DNA from: CAZVCG01 sp964626265 | GTDB lineage: Bacteria; Pseudomonadota; Alphaproteobacteria; UBA9219 | Reading direction: 5' to 3' | Assembly: GCA_964626265.1 (NCBI GenBank) | Contig: CAZVCG010000018.1 | Span: 1 to 41,362 of the forward strand | Length of the DNA: 41,362 nt | Shown: in pieces, positions 31,930 through 39,395 of the stretch | Numbering within the stretch: the first letter of the stretch is position 1 | Layout: each line of letters opens with the position of its first letter | Notes under the pieces: model-generated | What the model was told of the DNA's origin: nothing | Seen by the model: the letters and a program-made list of their open reading frames with translations, nothing else | Databases searched by the model: none | Translations under genes and position numbers: made by a program

Positions 31930-33003
31930 ATGACTTCATTCCACCACCACAATTGGCGCACGGACGATTTTGATTTCGAACTGCCACTGGAGCGCATTGC
32001 CTCGCAGCCCATCGAGCCGCGCGATCAGGCGCGGCTGTTGCATGTTAGTGGGCAGGGGGTGGGAGACCACCATATCTACGACCTGCCCGACATGCTCCGT
32101 GAAGGCGACCTTTTGGTGATGAACGACACCAAGGTCATTCCGGCGCGGCTGATCGGGATGCGGGGCGAGGGAAGGGTGGAAATCTTCCTTCATAAACGGC
32201 AGCAAAATAATGAGTGGCTTGCGTTCGCGAAACCGTTTAAAAGGCTCAAGACAGGCGACCGAATCACCATTGCCGAAAACCTTATAATCAACATTAAAGA
32301 AAAACGCCAAGATGGCGAAGTCCTTGTCGATTTCGGTTCTGACTTAAAGGACTTGTTTAAGTCGCTCGAAGAGCACGGACAGGTGCCTCTTCCCCCCTAT
32401 ATCAAACGCCCAAGCGGCCCTTTGGAGACGGATAGATCCCGTTATCAGACGGTTTACGCCCAAAAAGAAGGAGCCGTAGCCGCGCCGACGGCCGGTTTGC
32501 ACTTCACGCCAGAGCTTCTTTCAAGGTTAAAAAATAGAGGCATCGAGTGCGTTTATCTGACGCTTCATATAGGCGCAGGAACCTTTTTGCCGGTCAAAGC
32601 CGACTATATCAAAGACCACGTCATGCACGCTGAATGGGGCGAAATGACCGCTGAATCGGCCAAAACAATCAACGAAGCACGCCAAAAAGGCCGCCGTATC
32701 GTCGCCGTTGGAACCACATCGCTGCGCCTGTTGGAGACGGCGGCGGATGCTGACGGTGTGGTACATTCATTCATAGGGGAAACGTCCATTTTTATATCGC
32801 CGGGCTACCGCTTTAAGGCCGTGGACGCCCTGTTGACCAACTTTCACCTGCCGAAATCGACCCTTTTCATGCTTGTGAGCGCGTTTGCGGGCCTTGAGCG
32901 CATGAAAGCGGCCTATGCGTACGCTATTAAGAACAATTACAGATTTTATTCGTACGGTGACGCGACACTGTTGGAGAGGGTTTATGCAATGGGGACACAA
33001 TAA
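31930..33003 (+). CDS. queA: QueA, SAM:tRNA ribosyltransferase-isomerase
   Basis: The protein has 357 residues. It transfers the ribosyl part of SAM to preQ1-tRNA to make epoxyqueuosine. Visible signatures include FDFELPLERIASQP at the N-terminus, VMNDTKVIPARLIG, QTVYAQKEGAVAAPTAGLHFT (family signature region), LTLHIGAGTFLPV and HLPKSTLFMLVSAFAG. The final residues AMGTQ and the stop codon come from an inverted-repeat element, so the natural C-terminus was replaced. No clear ribosome-binding site precedes the ATG at 31930. The next gene, tgt, acts just before it in the pathway. Confidence 0.96.
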   Translation: MTSFHHHNWRTDDFDFELPLERIASQPIEPRDQARLLHVSGQGVGDHHIYDLPDMLREGDLLVMNDTKVIPARLIGMRGEGRVEIFLHKRQQNNEWLAFAKPFKRLKTGDRITIAENLIINIKEKRQDGEVLVDFGSDLKDLFKSLEEHGQVPLPPYIKRPSGPLETDRSRYQTVYAQKEGAVAAPTAGLHFTPELLSRLKNRGIECVYLTLHIGAGTFLPVKADYIKDHVMHAEWGEMTAESAKTINEARQKGRRIVAVGTTSLRLLETAADADGVVHSFIGETSIFISPGYRFKAVDALLTNFHLPKSTLFMLVSAFAGLERMKAAYAYAIKNNYRFYSYGDATLLERVYAMGTQ

Positions 33004-33066
33004 AAAGGCCTAATTCAGTCGTTTGGGTATTCGACAGAGCTTGCAGGCCTTTTTTATTGTGTCCCC
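32991..33066. repeat. Inverted-repeat element, GGGGACACAAT family, copy A
   Basis: The left arm 32991-33010 (GGGGACACAATAAAAAGGCC) and right arm 33046-33066 are inverted copies, differing by one T in a T-run, with a 35-base loop. The left arm covers the last codons and stop of queA. The structure with its T-run can end transcription in both directions. A near-identical unit is at 35004. Confidence 0.9.
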
Positions 33067-33097
33067 CAGTAAAATTCGAGCAATCGGGATTAGGATA

Positions 33098-34243
33098 GTG
33101 GCCCAATTTAAATTCGACATCTTAGCCACCAACTACCGCGCCCGGCGCGGGCGGGTGACGACGGCGCACGGCACGTTCGAGACGCCCGCCTTTATGGCGA
33201 CGGCGACCGCCGCGACGGTCAAGGCGATGACGCCGGAGATGGTGAAGGCAACGGGGGCTGAGCTGGCCATCTGCAACACGTATCACCTGATGCTGCGTCC
33301 CGGGGCCGAGCGCGTAGCCGAAATGGGCGGCTTGCACAAGTTCATGAACTGGCCGGGTCCGATCGTGACGGACTCCGGCGGTTTTCAGGTCATGTCGCTG
33401 GCCGCTTTGCGCAAATTGACCGAGAACGGTGTCACTTTCCGCTCGCACATCGACGGAACGGCCTATGAACTGACGCCCGAACGCTCGATGCAGATCCAGA
33501 ACTGCCTCGATAGCGATATCACGATGTGTTTCGACGAATGCACGCCGCATCCGGCCACGCACGATGAAGCCGCGCATTCCATGCGCCTGTCGATGCGGTG
33601 GGCCGAGCGGTGCAAAGCGGCTTTTCAGGCGCGCGACGGCTACGCCTTGTTCGGCATTGTTCAGGGCAGCGTTTATGACGATTTGAGATCTGAATCCATC
33701 GCTTCGTTGACCAAAATCGGCTTTGACGGTTACGGAATTGGCGGGTTGGCCGTCGGCGAAGGGCAAGAGACCATGTTTCGGGTTCTCGAAAATACCGTTC
33801 CGCAACTGTCCAGCGACAAACCGCGCTATTTGATGGGGGTCGGGCGGCCAGATGACATCGTCGGCGCGGTTCTTCGCGGAGTCGATATGTTCGATTGCGT
33901 GATGCCCACGCGCTCGGGCCGCACGGGGCAGGGGTTCACGCATCGCGGCACGATCAATATCCGCAACGCGCGCCACGCGCAGGACACGCGGCCTTTGGAT
34001 GAAAAATGTTCGTGCGCGACGTGCACGGGATACTCCCGCGCCTATCTTCATCATTTGTTCAGGGCTGAAGAAGTATTGGGCCTGATGCTGCTCACGCGGC
34101 ACAACCTGTATTACTATCAAAACCTGATGAAGAACCTGCGCGAAGCCATTGAAGAAAAACGTCTTCAGGCCTTTGCTTCGGCTTTTGCCGAGGAACAAGC
34201 AATGGGCGATATTCCGCCGGTTTTTCCCGGCAACGAAGCGTGA
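33098..34243 (+). CDS. tgt: Tgt, tRNA-guanine transglycosylase
   Basis: The protein has 381 residues from the GTG at 33098 (VAQFKFDILA), with AGGA 4 bases upstream. It swaps G34 for preQ1 in tRNA-Asp, -Asn, -His and -Tyr. It carries the catalytic Asp in VTDSGGFQVMSL, MCFDECTP, GIVQGSVYDDLR, the base-exchange Asp in MFDCVMPTRSGRTGQ, and zinc ligands C-x-C-x2-C..H (CSCATC with a later LHHLF). An upstream start at 33023 would place the N-terminus inside the repeat element and is rejected. queA precedes it. Confidence 0.96.
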   Translation: MAQFKFDILATNYRARRGRVTTAHGTFETPAFMATATAATVKAMTPEMVKATGAELAICNTYHLMLRPGAERVAEMGGLHKFMNWPGPIVTDSGGFQVMSLAALRKLTENGVTFRSHIDGTAYELTPERSMQIQNCLDSDITMCFDECTPHPATHDEAAHSMRLSMRWAERCKAAFQARDGYALFGIVQGSVYDDLRSESIASLTKIGFDGYGIGGLAVGEGQETMFRVLENTVPQLSSDKPRYLMGVGRPDDIVGAVLRGVDMFDCVMPTRSGRTGQGFTHRGTINIRNARHAQDTRPLDEKCSCATCTGYSRAYLHHLFRAEEVLGLMLLTRHNLYYYQNLMKNLREAIEEKRLQAFASAFAEEQAMGDIPPVFPGNEA

Positions 34244-34255
34244 TAGGGTGGCGGG

Positions 34256-34963
34256 ATGAAGTTATTATCAAAACAACTAGTTAGTTCTTTAAGAACGCAT
34301 CTAAAAAGCTGTCATTCCGGACATTTTTCTTTTCGCCCTCTGAGAGGGCGAAAGAAAATTGATCCGGAATCCCGTTTGTTTTCATTCAAACAACCAAATG
34401 GGATTCCGGGTTCTTTCTTTTCGTCGATTGTTTCGACGAAAAGAAAGCCCCGGAATGACAGTTCTGTATTGGTTGTTGTGGCCTTTTTGGCGTTATTTTC
34501 CGGCCTTGCCCACGCGGCCGATCCGAAAACGGACGAGGGGGTGGGGCCGTCGGGTTTGCCGCTGCCCCGTTTCGCGTCGATGCGCAGTAACGAGACCAAT
34601 ATGCGTACCGGGCCGGGCACGCGCTATCCCATAGATTGGGTATTAGTTTCCAAGGGGATGCCGGTCGAAATTATAGCGGAATATGAATATTGGCGGCGTA
34701 TCCGCGATTGGGAAGGCTCCGAAGGTTGGGTGCATAAAGCGGCGTTGACCGGCAAGCGCGGCGCGGTGGTGATCAAAACCATGCGTGACCTGCGTCAAAA
34801 GGACGACCCTAACTCGCCTATCATGGCCCATCTGGAGCCGGGCGCGGTGGGGCAGATTTTATCGTGCAAACCCGAGTGGTGCCGTATTAAATTCGGGGAC
34901 ATTAAGGGGTATTTGCGTAAGAATGAGTTTTGGGGTGCTTATAAAGATGAAGTGTTTAATTGA
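34256..34963 (+). CDS. Exported SH3b-domain protein with a repeat element inside its signal region
   Basis: The protein has 235 residues in one open frame. Residues 1-18 (MKLLSKQLVSSLRTHLKS) look like a basic signal n-region, residues about 19-68 are encoded by repeat copy R2, and then comes the hydrophobic core VLVVVAFLALFSGLAHA with likely cleavage before ADPKTD. Two bacterial SH3-like units follow (FASMRSNETNMRTGPGTRYP and GAVVIKTMRDLRQKDDP), as in DUF1058/SH3_3 periplasmic proteins that bind peptidoglycan. The insertion keeps the frame. Whether the 85-residue leader still works, or translation restarts at a TTG or GTG just upstream of the hydrophobic core, is open. tgt ends 12 bp upstream. 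Confidence 0.8.
   Translation: MKLLSKQLVSSLRTHLKSCHSGHFSFRPLRGRKKIDPESRLFSFKQPNGIPGSFFSSIVSTKRKPRNDSSVLVVVAFLALFSGLAHAADPKTDEGVGPSGLPLPRFASMRSNETNMRTGPGTRYPIDWVLVSKGMPVEIIAEYEYWRRIRDWEGSEGWVHKAALTGKRGAVVIKTMRDLRQKDDPNSPIMAHLEPGAVGQILSCKPEWCRIKFGDIKGYLRKNEFWGAYKDEVFN
34309..34461. repeat. 153 bp three-hairpin palindromic element, copy R2 (in frame within an exported protein gene)
   Basis: The ends are CTGTCATTCCGG (34309-34320) and CCGGAATGACAG (34450-34461). Hairpin 1 pairs CTTTTCGCCCTC with GAGGGCGAAAG. Hairpin 2 pairs 34364-34378 with 34395-34409 (CCGGAATCCCGTTTG with one mismatch). Hairpin 3 is a perfect 15 bp stem, 34413-34427 with 34433-34447. The length is 51 codons, so the frame is kept. 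Compared with R1, stem bases are conserved and hairpin tips differ in compensating pairs. Confidence 0.9.
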
Positions 34964-35003
34964 TAAACGATGCCACTTGAAATTTGGAGGCGGGTTTAGC
35001 AAT

Positions 35004-35079
35004 GGGGACACAATAAAAAGGCCAGAAAAAAGTTGTAGAATATCCAGTAGAATGTTGAAGGCCTTTTTATTGTGTCCCC
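35004..35079. repeat. Inverted-repeat element, GGGGACACAAT family, copy B
   Basis: Arms 35004-35023 and 35060-35079 are perfect 20 bp inverted copies around a 36-base loop, and are the same arms as copy A. The loop sequences of the two copies are unrelated apart from composition. The preceding bases also agree (GCAAT). It lies between the SH3-protein gene and coaBC and could act as a terminator for both strands. Confidence 0.9.
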
Positions 35080-35098
35080 GATGCTCTTCCCGTTGTCC

Positions 35099-35116
35099 AA
35101 AAGAAAATTGTCCGGA
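35099..35116. repeat. Possible remnant of the GTCATTCCGG element family
   Basis: AAAAGAAAATTG followed by TCCGGAA matches the right arm of hairpin 1 plus the start of hairpin 2 in R1 and R2, with one base missing. The rest of the element is gone. It lies 20 bp from copy B. It is short, so chance is possible. Confidence 0.4.
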
Positions 35117-35165
35117 AAGACGTTGAAAGACATTCATCAATTACAAAATATTGGGATTTAATCTC

Positions 35166-36383
35166 ATGACATCACCAATTACCAACCGCACGATCCTTCT
35201 CATCATTTCGGGTGGGATTGCGGCATATAAAAGCCTCGACCTGATCCGCCGCTTGAAAGAAAAGGGCGCGACGGTGTGTTGTATTCTCACGAAAGGCGGA
35301 GCGGAGTTCATCACGCCGTTGTCGGTCACAGCGTTATCGGGCGAGCCGGTCTTTACCGACTTGTTCTCGCTGACCGATGAAAACAAAATCGGGCATATCA
35401 ACCTGTCGCGTCAATCCGACCTGATCGTCGTCGCTCCGGCCAGCGCGAACCTGATGGCGAAGATGGCGCACGGCTTGGCGGACGATCTGGCCAGCACGGT
35501 GTTGCTGGCGTCGGACAAGCCCGTGATGGTCGCGCCCGCCATGAATGTGATGATGTGGCGGCACGCGGCGACGAAATCCAACATGAAGGTGTTACGGGAG
35601 CGCGGGATTGCGTTTGTTGGTCCTGGCAAGGGCATGATGGCCTGCAACGAGGAAGGCGAGGGCCGCATGGCCGAAGTCGCCGACATTCTTGCGGCCATCG
35701 AGGCGTATTTTGAAATGTCCGGCCCTTTGCGGGGCAAGCGCGCGCTGGTGACCAGTGGCCCGACGTATGAGCCGCTCGACCCTGTGCGCTTCATCGGCAA
35801 CCGCTCGTCCGGAAAACAAGGCCACGCGATTGCGGCGGAACTGGCGCGGCAAGGCGCGGAAACGCTATTGGTCACTGGGCCGACACAGTTGCCCGATCCC
35901 GCAGGCGTGCAAACGGTGCGCGTGAACACGGCGCGCGAGATGCTGGCGGCCTGTCAGAATGCTGGCAAGCTCGACATAGCCGTGTGCGCGGCGGCGGTGG
36001 CCGACTGGCGTCCACAAGACGAGGCGAAAGAAAAGCTGAAAAAAGGTTCGGCCAAACCCGTGGTTCATCTGACCGAAAACCCCGATATTCTGGCAACGTT
36101 ATCAAAGGCCGGAGCCAAGCGGCCCAAGCTGGTTATCGGCTTTGCGGCTGAAACGCATGACGTGCACGAAAACGCCGCCGCCAAGTTCAAGCGCAAGGGC
36201 TGTGATTGGATCGTGGCGAATGAAGTCGGCAACGGCAAGGCGTTCGGCAACGATCACAACGAGGTCGCGCTGATGCGGCAGGACAAGAAGGGCAAAATCC
36301 AAACCGAGCACTGGCCGAGACAAAGCAAAGACGCCATCGCCAAGCAGTTGGTGGGGGAGATTGTCAAGACGTTTGGGAAGTAG
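35166..36383 (+). CDS. coaBC: CoaBC, phosphopantothenoylcysteine decarboxylase / phosphopantothenate-cysteine ligase
   Basis: The protein has 405 residues. CoaB joins cysteine to 4'-phosphopantothenate and CoaC decarboxylates the product in CoA synthesis. The CoaC half (residues about 1-190) has the FMN-site ISGGIAAYKSLDLIRRL, the catalytic His in IGHINLSRQSDLIVVAPASAN and the flap PAMNVMMW with MACNEEGEGRMAEV. The CoaB half opens GKRALVTSGPTYEPLDPVRFIGNRSSGKQG and includes AAVADWRP and VIGFAAET. The ATG at 35166 is taken as start; an alternative TTG lies 15 bases earlier. It follows the repeats. Confidence 0.96.
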   Translation: MTSPITNRTILLIISGGIAAYKSLDLIRRLKEKGATVCCILTKGGAEFITPLSVTALSGEPVFTDLFSLTDENKIGHINLSRQSDLIVVAPASANLMAKMAHGLADDLASTVLLASDKPVMVAPAMNVMMWRHAATKSNMKVLRERGIAFVGPGKGMMACNEEGEGRMAEVADILAAIEAYFEMSGPLRGKRALVTSGPTYEPLDPVRFIGNRSSGKQGHAIAAELARQGAETLLVTGPTQLPDPAGVQTVRVNTAREMLAACQNAGKLDIAVCAAAVADWRPQDEAKEKLKKGSAKPVVHLTENPDILATLSKAGAKRPKLVIGFAAETHDVHENAAAKFKRKGCDWIVANEVGNGKAFGNDHNEVALMRQDKKGKIQTEHWPRQSKDAIAKQLVGEIVKTFGK

Positions 36384-36526
36384 GCCTTGGGTAGGGAGGC
36401 CTCCAAAATATCGAATCGAAAAATCCCAGCAAATCAAGCACGTTAACTGTTCGGTATTTGAGGCTTGTCAGCCTTGTGTCATCTTTTGCCTATGAATTCC
36501 TTGTCATTCCATGAAGGAGTCGAACC

Positions 36527-37216
36527 ATGAAACAGTATGGCGCTGAGTTTATTGGCACGTTTTGGCTGGTGTTGGGCGGATGCGGCAGCGCAGTACTGGC
36601 TGCGGCGTTTCCTGACGTTGGCATAGGGCTGCATGGCGTAGCTCTGGCTTTCGGTCTCACCGTTCTGACTATGGCTTACGCGATTGGGCCGATTTCCGGT
36701 TGCCACCTCAATCCGGCGGTGTCGGTAGGATTGTGGGTAAGCGGGCGATTTCCCAAGGAGAAAGTCCTGCCTTATATCGGGTCGCAAGTGCTGGGAGGCA
36801 TTCTGGGCGCGGCGGTTCTGTACGTAATTGCCAGCGGCAAGGCTGATTTCAGCGTTGCCGACGGCTTTGCGGCTAACGGTTATGGTGAACACTCGCCGGG
36901 CGGCTATTCCATGCTGGCTGGGCTGGTTACCGAAATCGTCATGACGATGATGTTCGTCGTCATCATTCTTGGCTCTACGTCCAAGAAAGCCGCGCAGGAT
37001 TTCGCGCCGATAGCCATTGGTCTTGGGCTGACGCTGATCCACTTGATCAGTATCCCTGTGACGAATACTTCGGTCAATCCCGCGCGTAGCACGGCAGTAG
37101 CGTTGTTTGCGGAAGGCTGGGCTGTCAAGCAGTTGTGGCTATTCTGGGTTGCGCCGATGGCCGGAGCGGTTTTGGGGTCTTATGCCTATAAGCTTGTTGC
37201 CGGTAAGAAAGACTGA
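36527..37216 (+). CDS. aqpZ: AqpZ, aquaporin
   Basis: The protein has 229 residues, six membrane segments and two half-helices with NPA boxes: GCHLNPAVSVG and TNTSVNPARST. The Thr-Ser-Val before the second box and the length agree with the water-selective AqpZ rather than glycerol facilitators. AAGGAG lies 8 bases before the ATG. It appears monocistronic, with 143 bp upstream of which the first part holds a minor AGGCCT inverted repeat. Confidence 0.95.
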   Translation: MKQYGAEFIGTFWLVLGGCGSAVLAAAFPDVGIGLHGVALAFGLTVLTMAYAIGPISGCHLNPAVSVGLWVSGRFPKEKVLPYIGSQVLGGILGAAVLYVIASGKADFSVADGFAANGYGEHSPGGYSMLAGLVTEIVMTMMFVVIILGSTSKKAAQDFAPIAIGLGLTLIHLISIPVTNTSVNPARSTAVALFAEGWAVKQLWLFWVAPMAGAVLGSYAYKLVAGKKD

Positions 37217-37232
37217 GAACATATTTCTAAAA

Positions 37233-37265
37233 AACCCGCCGGACGCTGCGCACGTCCGGCGGGTT
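37233..37265. terminator. Strong hairpin after aqpZ, terminator-like on the minus strand
   Basis: AACCCGCCGGAC (37233-37244) pairs with GTCCGGCGGGTT (37254-37265). On the plus strand the sequence after the stem is CGTGTTAT, a poor U-tract; on the minus strand it is TTTTTTAG, a good one. It therefore ends minus-strand transcription best, although aqpZ upstream and msrB downstream both lie on the plus strand. Confidence 0.75.
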
Positions 37266-37391
37266 CGTGTTATAATACAGGCTGAATGTCCAAGATTTGC
37301 CTGAATCCTGGCGTCTAATAAGATAATGAACTGATTTTGTATGCGATGAGTTCCGCATAGTTCCAACCCTTGACAATAAAAGGAGGGGCCT

Positions 37392-37814
37392 ATGAAAACG
37401 TCATCTTTATCCGTCAAACCCAAAACGATCGTTCAATCCGATCGCGAATGGCAACAGGCCTTGTCGCCTGACGAGTTTGAGATTTTGCGTTGCGAAGGGA
37501 CGGAAACGCCCTTTACCAGCCCGCTCCTCGACGAAAAGCGCTCCGGAATGTATGTATGCGCAGGATGCGGCGAACCGCTGTTTTCTTCGGAAGCCAAATA
37601 CGACAGCGGCACGGGATGGCCGAGTTTTTTCGAAGCCTTGCCGGGTCATCTGGAGACCAAAACCGATCAGAAATACGGCGTTACGCGCATCGAATATCAC
37701 TGTGCGCGTTGCGGCGGGCATCAGGGGCATGTGTTCAAGGATGGTCCGCACCCAACGGGCTTGCGGTACTGCAATAACGGCATGTCGCTTCACTTCGTTC
37801 CCGATGAGACGTGA
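37392..37814 (+). CDS. msrB: MsrB, peptide methionine-R-sulfoxide reductase
   Basis: The protein has 140 residues. Zinc-binding Cys pairs are in YVCAGCGEPLF and HCARCGGHQGHVF, the substrate region is DSGTGWPSFFEAL, and the catalytic Cys lies in LRYCNNGMSLHF. It repairs the R epimer of methionine sulfoxide; msrA handles the S epimer. AAAGGAGGGGCCT before the ATG is a strong ribosome-binding site. No signal peptide, so cytoplasmic. Confidence 0.96.
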   Translation: MKTSSLSVKPKTIVQSDREWQQALSPDEFEILRCEGTETPFTSPLLDEKRSGMYVCAGCGEPLFSSEAKYDSGTGWPSFFEALPGHLETKTDQKYGVTRIEYHCARCGGHQGHVFKDGPHPTGLRYCNNGMSLHFVPDET

Positions 37815-37929
37815 AAAACGGGCTGCTTATTAAGAATATGGCCGATGTCCAGGACCTTTAAGCCTATGTCTTTACGTTCGGTGAATGGCGTGTAAATCTG
37901 GCGCCAGCTTCAAGCGCCCGAGGTCTGCC

Positions 37930-38553
37930 ATGCTTCCACTGAGAAATTTAGCGTTCTTTTCCATAATCGCTTTCGCGTTTCCTTGTGAAGCTTTTGCCGC
38001 TCCGGATGAAACCAACCAAAAATTGACAAGGTGTCTGAGCCGCGCCGAACAAATGCCGGACCAGACCGTCGCCGAATCCGAATACTGGATCAAAAAGGGC
38101 GGGGGAGACGCGGCATGGCTGTGTCATGCTTTCGCGCAATTCCACCGTGGCGAATATAGAGTTGCTGCGCAGGAGTTTTCCGAACAGGCGCAAAAAAGAA
38201 ACAAGAGCGATCCCAAAAAGGCGGCTTCGATGCATGCTCAGGCGGGGCTCGCCGCCATGCGGGCGGGCGACCACAAGATGGCCGAAGCCGAATATGCAGC
38301 AGCTATAAAACTGGAGCCGCACGATCCCGACATCTGGATCGACCGCGCGACAGAACGCGCAGCGACCGAGCATTATTGGGATGCGTTGGACGATATTAAT
38401 CAAGCCTTGGAAATAATGCCCGACATGCCCGAGGCCTTGCGTTTGCGCGCGCAAATCCGCCGCAAGCTTGGCCAGGACATCAGCGCAAAATCGGATTTCG
38501 AATATGCGGCGTCGATCGATCAGGCTGAAAAAGAAGTTAATTCGAAAAAATGA
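37930..38553 (+). CDS. Exported TPR protein
   Basis: The protein has 207 residues from MLPLRNLAFFSIIAF. GAGG lies 7 bases before this ATG, and a signal peptide (ending EAFAAP) follows, so it is preferred to an ATG at 37885. Two or three TPR units are visible (KKAASMHAQAGLAAMRAGDHKMAEAEYAAAIKLEP split across residues 110-145; PDIWIDRATERAATEHYWDAL; MPEALRLRAQIRRKLGQDI). Likely a periplasmic scaffold. Its TGA overlaps the ATG of gluQ (ATGA), so the two are co-translated, without a clear functional link. Confidence 0.85.
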   Translation: MLPLRNLAFFSIIAFAFPCEAFAAPDETNQKLTRCLSRAEQMPDQTVAESEYWIKKGGGDAAWLCHAFAQFHRGEYRVAAQEFSEQAQKRNKSDPKKAASMHAQAGLAAMRAGDHKMAEAEYAAAIKLEPHDPDIWIDRATERAATEHYWDALDDINQALEIMPDMPEALRLRAQIRRKLGQDISAKSDFEYAASIDQAEKEVNSKK

Positions 38554-39395
38554 TCATCACACGTTTCGCGCCAAGCCCCACGGGATTGCTGCATTTAGGC
38601 CATGCCCACTCTGCGTTGTTCGCATGGAACGAAGCGAAAAAAAAGCATGGCCAATTTTTACTGCGCATCGAAGACATCGATCCGGTACGGTGCAAGGACT
38701 CGTTTGTCGACGACCTGAAGGGCGATTTGCGCTGGTTAGGTTTGACGTGGGAAGAGCCAGTACGCAAGCAATCGGAACATATGACCGATTATCAGGCGGC
38801 TTTGGCGCGGTTACGCGATAGAGGCTTGATCTATCCCTGTTTCTGCACGCGGCGCGAGATTGAAGACGAGGCGGCGTCGGCAGGCCATGCGCCCCATTTG
38901 CCTGTTGAGGGGCCGGATGGACCGGTTTATCCCGGCATCTGTAAAAACTTATCAGAAGCAGAACGTCAGGAAAAAATAGAAACGCGCGGCACGCCTGTCT
39001 GGCGGTTGGATATGGAGAAAGCCTGCGCGATGGCTGGTCCGTTGAAATGGCATGACCGCTCAAAAGGCGAGGTCGCGGCGCATCCCGAAGTCTTTGGCGA
39101 TGTCGTACTTGCGCGCAAAGACGTGCCGACAAGTTATCATCTCAGCGTGACGGTTGACGATCATTTGCAAGGCGTTACCCTTGTTACGCGCGGCGAAGAC
39201 TTATTTCGCGCAACGGACGTTCATGTGCTGTTGCAAAAACTGCTCGGCTACGAAACGCCGGAATATCATCATCATAAATTATTGACGGATGAAAACGGCA
39301 AGCGCTTCGCCAAACGCGACCGCTCGGTGACGCTGAAAAGCCTGCGCGAACAGGGGTGTTCACCAGAAGAAGTCAGACGGATGGCGATGTTCTGA
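38550..39395 (+). CDS. gluQ: GluQ-RS, glutamyl-queuosine tRNA(Asp) synthetase
   Basis: The protein has 281 residues, a truncated GluRS lacking the anticodon-binding domain. The class I HIGH-type motif is FAPSPTGLLHLGHAHSAL, followed by RIEDIDPVR. A Cys pair in YPCFCTRREIE, with further residues in PVYPGICK, forms the zinc site of the family. The KMSKS-equivalent is RFAKRDRSV. It attaches glutamate to queuosine at position 34 of tRNA-Asp, so it acts downstream of Tgt and QueA, both in this window. It overlaps the convergent Nudix gene by 23 bp. Confidence 0.94.
   Translation: MIITRFAPSPTGLLHLGHAHSALFAWNEAKKKHGQFLLRIEDIDPVRCKDSFVDDLKGDLRWLGLTWEEPVRKQSEHMTDYQAALARLRDRGLIYPCFCTRREIEDEAASAGHAPHLPVEGPDGPVYPGICKNLSEAERQEKIETRGTPVWRLDMEKACAMAGPLKWHDRSKGEVAAHPEVFGDVVLARKDVPTSYHLSVTVDDHLQGVTLVTRGEDLFRATDVHVLLQKLLGYETPEYHHHKLLTDENGKRFAKRDRSVTLKSLREQGCSPEEVRRMAMF

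Noticed and set aside
33122..34198. 358-codon frame opposite tgt
   Set aside because: Tgt has all its family motifs; the antisense frame is Arg/His-rich without any recognisable domain, as expected for a shadow in GC-rich DNA.
37373..37391. TTGACA just before msrB as a promoter
   Set aside because: It lies about 14 bases before the ATG with no -10 region or room for one; the sequence after it is the ribosome-binding site.
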